Source: Coffea arabica (Eukaryota; Streptophyta; Magnoliopsida; Gentianales; Rubiaceae). From it: a DNA stretch of 64,000 nt. Under the pieces are notes generated by a model, which saw only the letters and a program-made list of their open reading frames with translations, made no database searches and was not told the origin of the DNA. Below are positions 1-12,969 of this stretch, in pieces (within the stretch, counting starts at the first letter, position 1; every line of letters begins with the position of its first letter). Location of the stretch: contig NC_092330.1 in the NCBI RefSeq assembly GCF_036785885.1, forward strand, positions 5,366,525 to 5,430,524. The letters are read 5' to 3'. The translations under genes were made by a program, and so were the position numbers.

Positions 1-370
1 TTTTGTTGTACAAATAACAAAAGTAAGGGAGGTAAGTGACATTTTTAAAACCTTAGATGTAGACACCAAATTTTTCTAAAAATTTTTTTTGTAGATTTTT
101 ATTGTATCTTTATATTATTGGTTAAGTAATATTTTTTATTTTTTGTGTTATTTTTGTAGGAAAAAGAAGAAGTAATGGGATTTTAAAATATTATTCATAT
201 TTTTAGCCCAATCCAAAAGAAAAAACCCAATCCAAAATTTCATCCAAAATCCAACCAAAAATTTCCCAAAATCCAAACAAAAATTCTCCAAAAGCCTAAG
301 AACAAACCCAAGCAAAAAGCCTGAAGCAAAGAGGCCCTTTGGCCTAGTTTCAGTTTTAAAAAAAAAATTT
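1..370. other. Gene-free AT-rich flank
   Basis: No gene, RNA or clear repeat boundary is visible. The stretch is AT-rich, with runs of A and T and a repeated CCAAAA-type motif around 215-300. It is the left flank of the copia element that begins at 371. Confidence 0.6.
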
Positions 371-704
371 TGTTACGAAACAACTAAAAGTGTGGATGTC
401 CCTTTGTATTCTCAAAAGAATTAATTCATGATTTATGGCTACATTATGTATAGAAGTTACAATCCATAAATCTATTTATGTAGTGGAGAAACTGTTTCAT
501 GGGTTTCCTTATATTCTTGTAGTAGTGGGTGTTTAATAGAATTGATGTACCTTTAATCTTGTAGTACCTATATATGGAGGTACACTGACACCCTTTGTGA
601 GTACTTTTATATTTTGTTGGAATATCAGGATATCATTCTCTATTTCTCTACTTCTTTCTCTAATATCTCTATTCATACTATAGTAGTTTATTAGTTTTAC
701 AACA
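371..704 (+). repeat. 5' LTR of copia element 1
   Basis: This 334-bp direct repeat matches 5033-5366. It starts TGTTACGAAACAACT and ends TTTTACAACA. A primer-binding-site candidate (TTATTAGTACGAG) begins a few bases after the end, but I did not match it to a specific tRNA. Confidence 0.9.
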
Positions 705-883
705 CGTTATTAGTACGAGTCTCTACTTTTGAGCAAAAGGTGAAAACGGAGACTCTACCTTGAACAAAAGTGAAACACAAGATTTTGCCGAAATTCTACC
801 TGTAATTCTTCAAGTGACTGCTGAGAAGAAATAGATGTCCCCGTGGACTGGGTTAGCCAAAAAAAAAAAAAAAGAGAGAAAAA

Positions 884-3800
884 ATGGATGTCAAATATTT
901 GGGATTAAATAATGGTGATGATGACATTTGTCTCACTGATAATGCTACTACACACACTATATTGAAAAATAAAAAATATTTTTTTTATTTAAAAATGGGA
1001 GAAACAAATGTTAATACCATCAGTGGTAGTACAAAATTGATTGAAGGCTCCGGAAAAGCCACTCTATTTCTCCCTGAAGGGACTAAAATTATCGTAAATA
1101 ATGCACTACTTTCTCCCAAGTCTCGAAAAAACTTATTGAGTTTTAAAGATATCCGTAAAAATGGATATCATATCGAGATAATGACTGAAACAAATAGTGA
1201 ATTTTTATTAATCACGAGTATCATTTCTGGACAAAAATGCGTAGTAGAAAAATTATTTTCTTTTTCTTCTGGCTTATATTATGCACAAATTAGTGCAATT
1301 GAAATTCATCACCTAATAGACCAGAAGTCTACTCATCCCAATGATTTTATGGTTTGACATGATCATCGCGGACATCCTGGATCTATAATGATGAGACGAA
1401 TAATTGATAATTCATATGGCCACTCATTGAAAAATCAAAAAGTATTAAAAACCAATGAATTCTCTTGTGTTGCTTGTTCTCAAGGGAAATTAGTTATTAG
1501 ACCATCACAAGTTAAAGTTGGGAATGAATCCCCTACATTTCTAGAACGGATTCATGGTGATATATGTGGGTCTGTAGATCCATCATGTGAACCACTCTAT
1601 TTCTCTTTTAAGGGAATAAAATTGTCGTAAATACTGCACTACTCTCTTCCAAATCTCGAAGAAACTTATTGAGTTTTAAAGATATCCGCGAAAATGGATA
1701 TCATATCGAAACAATGACTGAGACAAATAATAAATTTTTATTCATCACGAGTATCATTTCTGGGCAAAAGTGCGTAGTAGAAAAATTATCTTCTTTTTCT
1801 TCTGGCTTATATTATGCACAAATTAGTGCAATTGAAATTCATCACCTAATAGACTAGAAGTCTACTCATCCCAATGATTTTATGGTTTGACATGATCATT
1901 TCGGACATCCTGGATCTATAATGATGAAACGAATAATTGAGAATTCACATGGCGACTCATTGAAAAATCAAAAAGTGTTAAAAATCAATGAATTCTCTTG
2001 TGTTGCTTGTTCTCAAGGGAAATTAGTTATTAGACCATCACAAGTTAAAGTTGAGACTGAATCCCCTACATTTCTAGAACGGATTCATGGTGATATATGT
2101 GGGCCTGCAGATCCACCATGTGAACCATTTCGATATTTTATGGTACTAATTGATGCATTAACTAGATGGTCACATGTATATTTATTATCTACTCGCAATC
2201 TGGCGTTTGCGAGATTGCTTGCTCAAATAATTAAATTACGAACACAATTTTCAGATTATCCAATAAAGAAAATTCGTCTAGATAATGCTGGTGAATATTC
2301 GTCACATGCTTTTGACAATTATTGTATGTCCATTAGAATAACTGTTGAACATCCTGTAATTTATATTCACACACAAAATGGTCTAGCCAAATCATTCATT
2401 AAATGATTACAATTAATTGCTAGACCATTGTTGATGAAATCTAAACTTCCTTCATCTGCTTGGGAACATGCTATATTACATGCAGCAACACTTGTGAGAA
2501 TTAAACCGACAAGTTATTACTTATTCTCCCCTACAATTAACTTTTGGTTATGAGCTCAATATTTCTCATTTACAGATATTTGATTGTGCGGTTTATGTTC
2601 CAATTGCACCGCCCCAACGTCGTAAATTGGGCCCCCAAAGAAGATTAGAGATATATGTCAGCTATGAATCACCTTCAATCATTAAGTATATGGAACCATT
2701 AACAGGTGATTTATTTACTGCGAGATTTGTAGATTGTCATTTTGATGAATCACATTTTTTGACATTAGGGGAAGATAAAAATCAACCGAAAAAGGAAATT
2801 ACTTGAAAAATATCATTGAATTTCCTTGATTCTCTTACTAAAGAATGTGAATTAGAAATTCAAAAGATTATACATTTGCAAAAAATTATAAATCAATTAC
2901 CGAATGCATTTAATGACTCCAGAAGAGTTACTAATTCACATATAACTGCTGAAAATGCTCCGATTAAAATCAATGTCCTTGAAGGACAAATTACAAGTGC
3001 TAATGAGTGTAAACCATGCCTGAAACGTGGGAGATCTCTTAGTTCCAAAGATAAAAATTCTCGAAAGAAAAGAGAAGTAGATGAATCAACAATTAGTGAC
3101 AAAATTCAACCTCCTAAAGAGGTTGCTCCTAAAGAGCCAATTCTTGAAAAAAATGAAATTATAGAAAATTCAATAAATTTTGTCACTTCAAGGAAAAATT
3201 GGAAACGAAAAGAAATAATTATTGATAGTATTTTTGCATATAATGTAGCATTTGATATTATGGCAGAGGACGAGGATCATGAGCCTAGATCGGTTGATGA
3301 ATGTTGACGGAGAAATGATTGGCCAAAATGGAAAGATGTGATCCAATCTGAATTGGACTCACTGGATAAAAGAAAAGTTTTTGGACCTGTAGTCCAAATA
3401 CCTAAAGGTATAAAATCAGAAGGATATAAATGAGTATTTGTGAGAAAAAAATGAGAAAAATAAAATTGTAAAATATAAAGCAAGACTTGTAGCCCAAGAA
3501 TTTTCACAAAGGTCTGGATTTGATTACGATGAAACGTATTCACCTGTAGTGGATACTATCACATTTAGATATCTTGTGAGTTTTGCAGTACATGAAAAAC
3601 TAGATATGCGTCTAATGAACGTCGTTACTGCATATTTATATGAAAATCTTGAAAATGATATTTATATGAGAATCTCCGAAGGATTCAACATGCCTGAAGC
3701 ATGCAAATCAAATCTTAAAAATATTTATTCTATTAAATTACAAAGGTTTTTGTATGGGTTCAAACAATCTGAACGTATATGGTATAACCGTCTCAATGAA

Positions 3801-4890
3801 TATCTAACTAAAGAAGGTTATACCAATGATTCAATATGTCCATGTGTTTTTGTCAAGAAAAATAGATCAAATTTTGTGATAATTGCTGTATATGTTGATG
3901 ATCTAAATTTGATTGAAACTCCTGAAAAGATTCAAAATAGTGTTGAATATATAAAGAAAGAATTTGAGATCAAAGATTTTAGAAAGACAAATTCTACCTT
4001 AATTTACAAATTGAGCATTTGAAAGGTGGAATTTTTGTCTACCAAACTGCTTATACCCGGAAGGCATTAAAGCGATTTTATATGGATAAGGCACATACAT
4101 TAAGTACTCCAATGGTCGTCAGATCATTAGATCCTAATAAGAATCCTTTTAGATCACGAGAGAAAAATGAAGAGATGTTTAGTCCTGAAATACCATATCT
4201 CGGTGCAATTGGTGCACTAATGTATCTTGCTAATTGTACAAGACTTGATATATCATTTGCAGCAAATTTATTAGTAAGATTTAGTTCCTCGCCCACAAGA
4301 CGACATTGAAATGGTATTAAACATATTTTTTGCTATCTCCAAGAAACAATTGATTTTGGTTTATTTTATTCAAATAAATTCAAACCTGAATTGGTTGGTT
4401 ATGTTGATGCTGGGTATTTATCTAACCCGCATAAAGCAAGATTTCAGACTGGTTATCTATTTACATATGGATGTACAGCTATTTCTTGGCGATCTACAAA
4501 ACAATCGTTAGCTGCCACTTCATCGAATCATGTTGAAATAATAGCAATTCATGAAGCCAGTCGAGAATATGTTTGGTTAAGATCAATGACCCACTATATT
4601 CGGAAGAGTTGTGGGTTATCCTCCGAAAAAAAAATCCTCCAACTATATTATATGAAAATAATGCAGCTTGTATAGCCCAATTGAAAGGAAAATATATTAA
4701 AGGAGATAGAACGAAACATATTTCACCAAAATTCTTTTTTACTCATGATTTGCAAAAGAATGGTGAAATTGACGTGCAACAAATTTGATCAGATAATAAT
4801 TTGACAGATTTATTTACTAAAGCATTGCCAACTACAATATTCGAGAAATTAGTGAACAATATTGGAATGCGACGATTAAAAGATCTCAAA
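884..4890 (+). pseudogene. copia element 1 pol pseudogene
   Basis: The polyprotein is broken into many frames. From 884 there is a protease-like segment with LTDNATTHTIL (the family active site is D-S/T-G/A), then GAG-pre-integrase HDHRGHPGS and the integrase zinc-region CVACSQGKL. The integrase core follows at about 2144-2403 (LIDALTRWSHVY, IRLDNAGEY); its ORF stops right after QNGLAKSFIK, where the family's catalytic Glu is expected, and none is seen there. Reverse transcriptase spans about 3310-4310, with the active site AVYVDDL near 3890. RNase H spans about 4391-4790 (VGYVDAGYL). Stops at 1356, 2404, 3305 and 4019 and several frameshifts exclude a functional product. Confidence 0.9.
1075..2140 (+). 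repeat. 533-bp tandem duplication inside copia 1 pol
   Basis: The segment running from the end of the protease through the GAG-pre-integrase and integrase zinc region occurs twice head to tail. GTAAATAATGCACTACT at 1094 and GTAAATACTGCACTACT at 1627 set the period at about 533 bp. Both copies carry the GHPGS, SFVACSQGKL-like and FLERIHGDICG blocks. The copies have already diverged, so the duplication is not recent. Confidence 0.85.
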
Positions 4891-5032
4891 TGATATTTGT
4901 ATCAGAGGGAGAAATTAATACACAAGAATAGTGTACTTTTTTTCCTTCACAAGGGTTTTTGTCTCGATGGATTTTTCCCTGGTAAGGTTTTAACGAGGCA
5001 TATTCTTTGTGTAATGGACGTCCAAGGGGGAA

Positions 5033-5366
5033 TGTTATGAAACAACTAAAAGTGTTTATGTCCCTTTGTATTCTCAAGAGGATTAATTCATGATTTATGG
5101 TTATATTATGTATAGAAATTACAATCTATAAATCTATTTATGTATTGAAGAAACCGTTTAATAAGTTTTTTCATATTCTTGTAATAGTGGGTGTTTAATA
5201 GAATTGATATACCTTTAATCTTGTAAAACCTATATATAGAGGTACATTGACACCCTTTGTGAGTACTTTTGTATTTTGTTGGAATATCAGGATATCATTC
5301 TCTATTTCTCTACTTTTTTCTCTAATATCTTCATTCATACTATAGTAGTTTATTAGTTTTACAACA
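5033..5366 (+). repeat. 3' LTR of copia element 1
   Basis: This 334-bp copy of the 5' LTR starts TGTTATGAAACAACT and ends ACAACA. It is preceded directly by a polypurine tract. Confidence 0.9.
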
Positions 5367-6323
5367 TTTTTTGCTGCTTTACGCACGCATGCTGCGAACC
5401 AACATGCAGTACAGAGGGGCAGCTGGTTATTTGGCAACCTAAATTCGATTTTGCTTCTTATTTTCTGTCCCCTCCCCCCCCCCCCCCCCCCTCACAAAGA
5501 TTAGCAAGTATTTGGACACATCATCATCAAGAAACCATCAAGAAATAGATGGAAAAATGGATCCAATGAACCAAAAAAGCCACATAACCCATTTTCTTTA
5601 AAATCTCAACCATTCATCTTAGGTTATAGGCTTTTTTGTCCCATATAAATAGAAGATAATGCAGCTTTAAGGAGGAGGGAGGAAGGAAAAACAACAAAAA
5701 AAGAGAAAAATAAAAAAGAAAAACAAAGGAAAGAAAGAAAATTTTTTTTGGGAAAATTTTTAGAAACAGGCTGGTTTTTCAGCCCCCTTTAGATGGGATT
5801 TTCTCCGTCGATTAGGCTTCATTTTGGGGAGATTTTGATTTCTGCACAAACTAGGATATTAATAGAGCAAGTTTCATTTAGAAAAGTTTCGAAAAAAAAC
5901 CTCAAAAAATCCATAGAATTAAGCCCTCAAAGTTGCTACTTTACTTCACCGGCGTTTTCTACAAATTCCATTCGAAGCTTCATCAAATCCGCTTCCATTC
6001 CCGTTTCCTGGCTTCAATCCTGTCCAAAATCATCTTCAGGTACTTCCACGAATTTTCCTTGTTTGATTCGATGTTTAAGCAAAAGATTTGAGGCTGTTCA
6101 TGCAAGTTTCTGTTCAAGAAAGCTAGATCTTTATCTTACATGATTTTTTAACTTTTTGGACCTTGTTTGATGTTTGATTGAATCCAGAACATTTCCACTT
6201 TCCAGCGGGTCAACCCACCGAAAGTTTCTTGCTATTTTCTCTTCTGTTTTTGCTCCAATTATTTTGGTTTTGTTTTATTATGTTTGATTTATTAGGGAAT
6301 AAATTGGGTGTGTGTTTTTGGAT
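5367..6323. other. Gene-poor stretch with poly-C tract and an unplaced ORF
   Basis: A C-rich homopolymer lies at about 5469-5491 and a purine-rich tract at about 5670-5755. An open frame of 116 codons on the plus strand (5793-6143) is rich in Ser and Arg. It matches no family I recognise and has no supporting context; I regard it as chance or an LTR remnant. Confidence 0.4.
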
Positions 6324-6332
6324 CTAGAAACC

Positions 6333-6542
6333 CACTTGGGATTTTCGGTGACATGTTTCTATGCCAACCCAATGCCACCAATAATATTGCGTCAAGTGTC
6401 TTGTTATTATTTACACTTGTGTTAAACCAAACCAAGTTGAATTATTAGAAAATTAAAGTGTAAATAATAACAAAACACTTGGCGCAATACTATTGGTGAC
6501 ATTGGGTTGGCATAGAAAACATGTTACCGAGAATCCCAAGTG
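6333..6542. mobile_element. 210-bp foldback MITE, Mutator-like (9-bp TSD)
   Basis: The two halves are near-complete inverted complements. The ends are CACTTGGGATTTTC and its complement GAATCCCAAGTG. The 9-bp sequence CTAGAAACC stands directly on both sides (6324-6332 and 6543-6551), a perfect target-site duplication of the length made by Mutator superfamily transposases. A larger relative with the same ends is at 26288-26909. Confidence 0.88.
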
Positions 6543-6551
6543 CTAGAAACC

Positions 6552-9500
6552 ACGCCAACAATTTATTTTTGTTTGGGTTTGTATATGGGCTTAGATCCTT
6601 AAACCAACTTTTTTTTTTATTTGGTTTGATAAAATTAGTGGGCTAGCCTTTTTGTTAATAGAAATAATCTCTTTTTGTTGTTTTTGGCCCAATGGGTTAA
6701 GGCCCCAAAAGAAAATAGAACTGGCCCAAGACTTGTTTTCTGATAAAATCAGAAACGAAATTTTGCAATTTGGTCCTTAATCTTTTAAGTAGTTCCATTG
6801 TGACCCTAAAATTTTGAATTTCTTTCAATTAGATTCTTAATTTAATTACATTTCGATCCACAAACTTTATCTTTATTCAATTTTGACATCTAATTTTTTA
6901 AAAATTATAATTTAATACCAAAAACTTCTCAATTTTTTTGCAATTAGGTCCCTAATTTTTTATCTCTTAATTACAATCGTTTATCTCCTTTAATTGTTAA
7001 TCATGCTTTATTTAATTAGTGAATTTTAGAAATTTTATGTTTAGTTATATTTCTTTAAAATAATAAAATGAATTTGCTATATATTTATATTTTCTTTTAA
7101 ATTATTAATTAAATTGGTGTCTTAACTATTTTGTTAGTTTTGAAGTGTAAATAAGATAAACTCTACTGCATTTAGCCATTACTTCAAGGGAGGTACCCTC
7201 TATTATTTTTTGTTAATATCTTTTTTATGTGCTTCTATTGCATGTTTTAAATACTTTTTCTTTTATTTACTCATTTTATTCATTTTAAGCTTTCAATTAT
7301 TTAAGTTTGATATTTATTTGGGAGGCATTTAAATGTGAAGTTGTAATAGATAGGTCTTCCCTTTTTGCCCAAGAAAATGTATTTAAATAGACAAATGTAA
7401 TAGATAGGTTTATTATTCTCAAAAATTCCCCTTCTAGATTGTAGTTAGGGTCCCCAATATAATAGTTAGTTTTTATTTGCTTGCATGCTTGTGTGTTTAT
7501 GTGTTTATTCGCTTTCTCTAGGGTTTTGCATCTAGATATAATGCCTATGTACTATGTGCTCTACATGCTTTATGTGTCTATTCGCTTTAATTATGTTTTA
7601 CATACTTTATTTATTTATAATAAATGCATGATGTCACTACACTAGTCCAATACTAGTTGTGACTTTTCTCCTCAATTTCTTACTAGTCCAATGTTAGTGA
7701 AAACTTGTAGAAATGGACTAATCCAATACTAGACTCTTTAGACCATCGATATGCTAGATTCATGATTTTGTGTGACATTTATCGCTTCTCACATATATTT
7801 TTTTTATTTTTAGGATTTTTTTCATCATTTGCATGATATTTTTCCTACTATTATTCTCTTACCCTCTATGTGTTTAAACCATATCATTTAAAATTGCATC
7901 TCATTTTAGGAAATTAGAAGTAAACTAGTTCATTTGCTTGTTTAGAATAGAAGAGTCACCCTTCGAATATGGGAAATGAACGAGCATGACTTTTTAATCT
8001 TAGCACGCTATCACCCCTTTATAAGAAAGAAAATTAAGTCACGAATTTTAGTCTCTCATACTTGTTATATTGCATTCCCTCTTCTAGTCATATATATTTA
8101 TCTATATATTATAATTTTTTTTGAGTCTCATCTTTTGCAAATTCATGACCTCTTCAAGAGATCATTTTTGAGATTCACAATGAATGTAATTTGTACCAAT
8201 TAAACTTTAAAGAGCTATTTCGTCTCTCTCGATATCCTCTAAGTTTAAGTTTGCATCCATATAGAAGAATCTAAAATGTGATAAGTTTTATAGATTAGAT
8301 TAGGAAAATTTTTGACAAAATTTTACAACTCACTTTGGTTAAGTTGAAAGTGTGCCTTAGATCAAAATCTTTGCTTTCCCTTTTTTCAACCGTGACTCGC
8401 AAACTCTTTTCTTTTATTTTCGGAAACCTGGAGTCGTCTAAAAAGGTTTTATTTACTTCTTTTCATTTTCAAAAATTTTGGATGACTTAGTATACCTAAA
8501 CTCGATACCAAATGGTGACTCTATTTTTTTCTAAAAACCCATTTTAGACTACTATTTTGGATCCAAAACGTCTCCATTTATATGTCCCATTTTTATGCCC
8601 TTTTTCATTATTTTCAAAAATAAAATCAAAAATTCATTTTTAACTTTCATTCATTTTTATTTCAAAAATAGGGTGCGACATTAGGGGTGCCCAGTGATAT
8701 TAAGAGAAATCTCAAGAGAGGCTTCTGATATTATCCAAAGTTTTGCTTCTGGCTAGAACTATTTCAACTTGCTTGTGTGTGTGTGTGTTTTAAATATATA
8801 GTTCAGTTGAGCGTATTAATGTGTAGCACATGTATGATTAGATCCGTATTCCCTCACAGTCCCCCCCCCCTCCCACAACAACCCTCCTCTTCCCCTTCCC
8901 CTTTATACTCCTCCAGAATAATAATCAAGAACCAATTCAATGTTAAGTATCCATTTATTGTTTGATTTTGCTTTTCTTTGATAGCAATAGCATCAGTTAA
9001 CAATTTTTTTTTGTTTTCGATAAAATGTTTTTCTCTTTTTTTTTTTGTTACTTAGCTTATATCTTTACGTGAAAAACAAATTTACTTTGGTTTTCATTTT
9101 CTTGAAAAGAAAGAACAGTGGATTCCTTTTCTTTTGAAGTTGTATAAAATTTCCTTACTTTCATGATTTTCAATTTATGCCTTTTGGTTACATTTGCAAT
9201 TAGTTACCCAAAAATCCTTTAAGGAAAATTATAAGACTTTAATACTTCAAAATTTTTGTCTTATTCTTTAGATTCTAATGAAGTATTTTTTTTTTCAATA
9301 TTTTGAATACTCCGGTTTACTTTCTTCTCCTTCTTTTTTTTTTTTTTTGGTCAAACACCGGTTAACTTTCTTTGCTTCTGATTCAAGGCGTGTCGACAAG
9401 GACGTGATAACGTACAGCCCAAACTCCTAAGGCTTTTGAAAACTTCTAGAAGGTCCTGGAAAAGCTTTTACTCGTTTGCTGGGGAGCAGCAAGAAATATT

Positions 9501-9762
9501 AGGCTGCTGCTGACCTTTATTCGTCGTGCATGATGCATGGTCGCTAATTAAGTGGATGTGAACTATAACCGTTTAATTCGGGGAAATTTCTAAATTCTAC
9601 CTGGTGCATCATTAATCTTGGTCGTTGGCCAATTAATTCTTCATCTTCATTTATGCTATGTTTTCATACTCGAACCGGCTATCAACTCAGTCGAACTCAG
9701 GCGCATCAGGATCAAAGGGTTGAATCGGATTCGATCGAGGGTCAAATTAGATAACGTCATAA

Positions 9763-9763
<1 letters not shown>
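6552..9763. other. Long gene-free region, possible decayed LTR DNA
   Basis: No gene is recognised. The end of the tract (about 8400-8700: ACCTGGAGTCG, then GGTGACTC, then GGGTGCGACA) resembles the 3' part of plant gypsy-type LTRs, but I could not find a matching partner or termini. A short TG microsatellite is at about 8775 and a C-rich, T-rich tract at about 8860-8900. Small open frames here look like chance. Confidence 0.4.

Positions 9764-9819
<56 letters not shown>
9764..9819. repeat. (AT)n microsatellite
   Basis: An uninterrupted AT dinucleotide tract follows a short ATAC repeat. Confidence 0.95.
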
Positions 9820-9821
<2 letters not shown>

Positions 9822-10429
9822 TTTCTCTGCAAACCAAATTTACAAAATATAACAAAATACCCATCTACAACTCATTAACAACGATCCAAATTCATATCCA
9901 ATTCACCAAATTCATCCTTAACTCTCAAAATTCACAAAATAAAAATCTCATACATGTTCGATCCATGACACATATAAATCTAAATAAATCCAAAATAGAC
10001 CTTGATGTTGATTCTTCATTTGTTGGCGTGGAACGTGAATCCAAACCTTTCATTGTCCTGTAAGTCCATAAACATTGAAACAGTCCAGTGACTTTAAAAA
10101 AAAAAAAAAAAAGTAAAGTAATGTAGGAAAATTTAGAAGGCAAATGTGTGTCGAGATGTAGAAGAAAAAAATCTCAGTTACTGTGCAATCTAAAGAGTCT
10201 CTTGGCTTGAAAATCAGTGAGAAAGGAAGAAATCAGGCTCAAAAGTCATACCAGCTCACACCCCCAGGTTAACGATGAACCTAACTAAATATGAAGTCCG
10301 AACCCCCCATGTTTGATCAGCACAACATCTGATTTCTATCCTTTTAATCAATGAGCTGAATTTTCTTCTTAAAAGGCATCTAAACTTTAAATGCCAAATC
10401 ACGAAAGTTAACAATTTCTTCATACTGCA

Positions 10430-11420
10430 TGACCATCATACATAGGAGAAAGATATTAACCAAACACTGTCACAATTTCATCATATTGTCTCTTTCCTAC
10501 GCATAAATTTTTTACCCAACATGCCTAATTTATTGACCAAACACTGTCACTTCATAATTCCATGAATATACAACAAAAACATGACTCAGATCCCATTTGG
10601 GGTTGTACTAGCTTTTTAAAAAGTACTTCCATAGTAGATTTTTAATAAAAGTACTTTTCAATTACTTATGTGCTTTTAAATATATTGTTTGGAGACGTAG
10701 TTCAATAAGTACTTATTGTATTGAATAATGTGTAATTTAAAAATTTTTGAAAGTATTTATCTCTTTAATTGATTCATAATATCTAATAAAATGATTAAAT
10801 TTGATGTTTTATTTTTTAAATCACAAAAGCTACTCTAAGACCACATTTGGGGTTGCAGTGTTTTTGGTAGAAAAGTACTTTTAAATGATAAAAGTACCTT
10901 TAAAGCATTTGGTAAACATCATCCCATAAAATTAGGAGTAGAGTTTTTAGTGTTTAAAACACTTTTAGCAAAAGTTTAATTTTGGTGCTTTTAGAGTAGT
11001 TTTTGTGATTTAAAAAATAAAATATCAAATTTAATCATCTTATCTAATTTTATGAATCAAATAAAGAGATAAACACTTTTAAAAATTTTCAAATTACATA
11101 TTATCTAATACAATAAGTACTTATTAAATTATATCTCCAAACAATATATTTAAAGCATTTAAACAGTTAAAAAGTACTTTTATTAAAAACTCTACTATGG
11201 AAGTACTTTTTAATAAGCTAGTACAACCCCAAACGGGCCCTACAAGTATCAAATTTGATCTTTTGCTAAAAGTACTTTTAACACTAAAAACTCTACTTTG
11301 AATTTTATAGGATGATGTTCACTAAACACTTTAAAAGTATTTTTACTACCTAAAAGTATTTTTTTATCAAAAGTACCGCAACCCCAAATGCGGCCTTAGT
11401 CATTTTTTCCCATCATTCTT
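10430..11420. repeat. Duplicated segment, copy with nested MITEs
   Basis: The flanks here (CATCATATTGTCTC... and ...TTACATGACGTATCTTGTTT) recur at about 17490-18065. Both copies contain the same roughly 400-bp MITE at the same place, so the MITE was present before the segment was duplicated. Only this copy has a second MITE inserted into the first. Confidence 0.8.
10590..11397. mobile_element. MITE interrupted by an inverted copy of itself
   Basis: The outer element begins with GATCCCATTTGGGGTTG and ends with CAACCCCAAATGCGGCC. At about 10842-11241 it is split by a second member of the same family in reverse orientation. Removing that inner block restores the continuity seen in the uninterrupted relative at 17608-18012. 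The inner element is flanked by TAA and TAC. The uninterrupted relative is flanked by TTA on both sides, which points to the PIF/Harbinger (Tourist-like) group; that family assignment is inference. Confidence 0.75.
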
Positions 11421-12128
11421 GTTACATGACGTATCTTGTTTGCATGTTTATGTTAATTCAATTAAGCCTAGAGTTGTAAATGAGTTGAATCGAATAAAGT
11501 ATCTTATGTTTGAATTCTACTCGTTAAACGATTCGAACAAGGTTCGTGTTCATTCGCTAACTTTCGAACTCCAAACCTGTGTTTGTGTTCGGCTGATTAA
11601 GCAAAATTCGAGTTTATGTTCGACTTGTTTAACATAAATGATCCGTCTGCAGACAGGTTCGAAAAGCTCGTATCTAGATCGATTTTTTAAAGCCCTAAAT
11701 ATGCCATACAAATCATTAATCATTCTCAAAAATAATTAAAGCACTAAATGGCTAAATTCCATTATTCACTAACTACATAATCAACATTCACATAAAAACA
11801 ACAAATAAAACAAAGCAATTTGTCCTCCAAATATAAAAGTCCAGTCATAAGACAAGTACAAATTAGCATCCACTTCACAATTTAACTGCTACTACATCCA
11901 ATTTATCTATCCACCTGAATGCTTCAGCCACGGCAAAGAACATGGAGTAGCAGGACCAAATTCATTGCAGTTGAAAGACTTAGGTGGCATAAGGCATGCG
12001 AATTTTTCAATAGATTAAGGGTGCACGGTTGCATTCATTCTATTTTGGCGGCTAATTGACTTCTACTTGAGCCTGAGAGCCTCCCCTCAACAGGAATATT
12101 TTGCTTTTAGCTCGTTCAAATAAGACTT
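11421..12128. other. Gene-free stretch
   Basis: No gene is recognised. A 72-codon open frame on the plus strand (11419-11637) has no similarity I can name. Confidence 0.5.
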
Positions 12129-12969
12129 TTTTTCTAAAATTATTGGTCGACATCTCAAATAAAGATTAAGTAGCTACTTTACTCCGTGCTCTCAAAAACC
12201 TGCTTTACAGAAAAATAGCATGTGAATTCATAATTTCATGGTGACAAACATATGTACTATGAATTACATCAAGTAAAAGGTAAATACGAAGTATTTGTAA
12301 GAAACAGGATGGCAAGGACTGAGCAATAAACTTTTTCCTTGTTACACTATGTAAAAACGGAATGTCAAGGACCAAGCGAGAAACATTTTCCTTTCACATT
12401 TTTGTGAGAACGAGATGACAAGGACTAGACCAAAACTATTTTCCTTTTACAAATTGTAAAATGGTTTGGAAAGGGCATATTATTTTTTAACGAAGTGCTG
12501 TTGCTTTTCTCCTACACACTAGCTTCTTAAAGACTGAATGTGTGGATTACATTGATTAATTAGCCAACTTTTCCTATAAGTAAATCAATTCTTAAAGAAT
12601 GAGTATTTTCTCCACTGTCTTCGGATTTGATTCTCGTACTTTACGATTGGAGGCTTGAAAATTGAAACTCAGATCATCACAAAAAAACGTGTCAAATTGT
12701 GCATGCGACCAAACATGCTGTCCCCCACTGTCGGTAGTCAGAGGACGGTTTCGTCTAGGAAATGGTGCAACCGTCCCTGAACGATTAATGGCCCTGATTT
12801 GGCCTCAAAAATTTGTGCGGCTGAAATTACAAGTTGTAACTCGATTTCCACGCCATGTGTGGATCCCACAAAAATTTGCTCTAAAGTTACGCGATGTGCA
12901 AAAAAAATAACACGATGTACAAAGAAAGTTACGCGCAGTTAATAATGACCAAAACTGCTTGGGACGGTT

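Larger units (their letters stand above)
371..5366 (+). mobile_element. Ty1/copia LTR retrotransposon, degenerate
   Basis: The element has two 334-bp LTRs (371-704 and 5033-5366) that begin TGTTA and end ACAACA. Between them is a pol region in the copia order: protease, GAG-pre-integrase, integrase, reverse transcriptase, RNase H. A purine-rich tract (CCAAGGGGGAA, about 5022-5032) abuts the 3' LTR as expected of a polypurine tract. By eye the LTRs differ at about 28 of 334 positions (roughly 8%), so the insertion is old. No recognisable gag remains. No convincing 5-bp target duplication is seen (AATTT on the left, TTTTT on the right). Confidence 0.93.

Noticed and set aside
5793..6143. 116-codon frame as a host gene
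   Set aside because: Low-complexity Ser-rich product, no homologous feeling, no exon context; kept only as a note.
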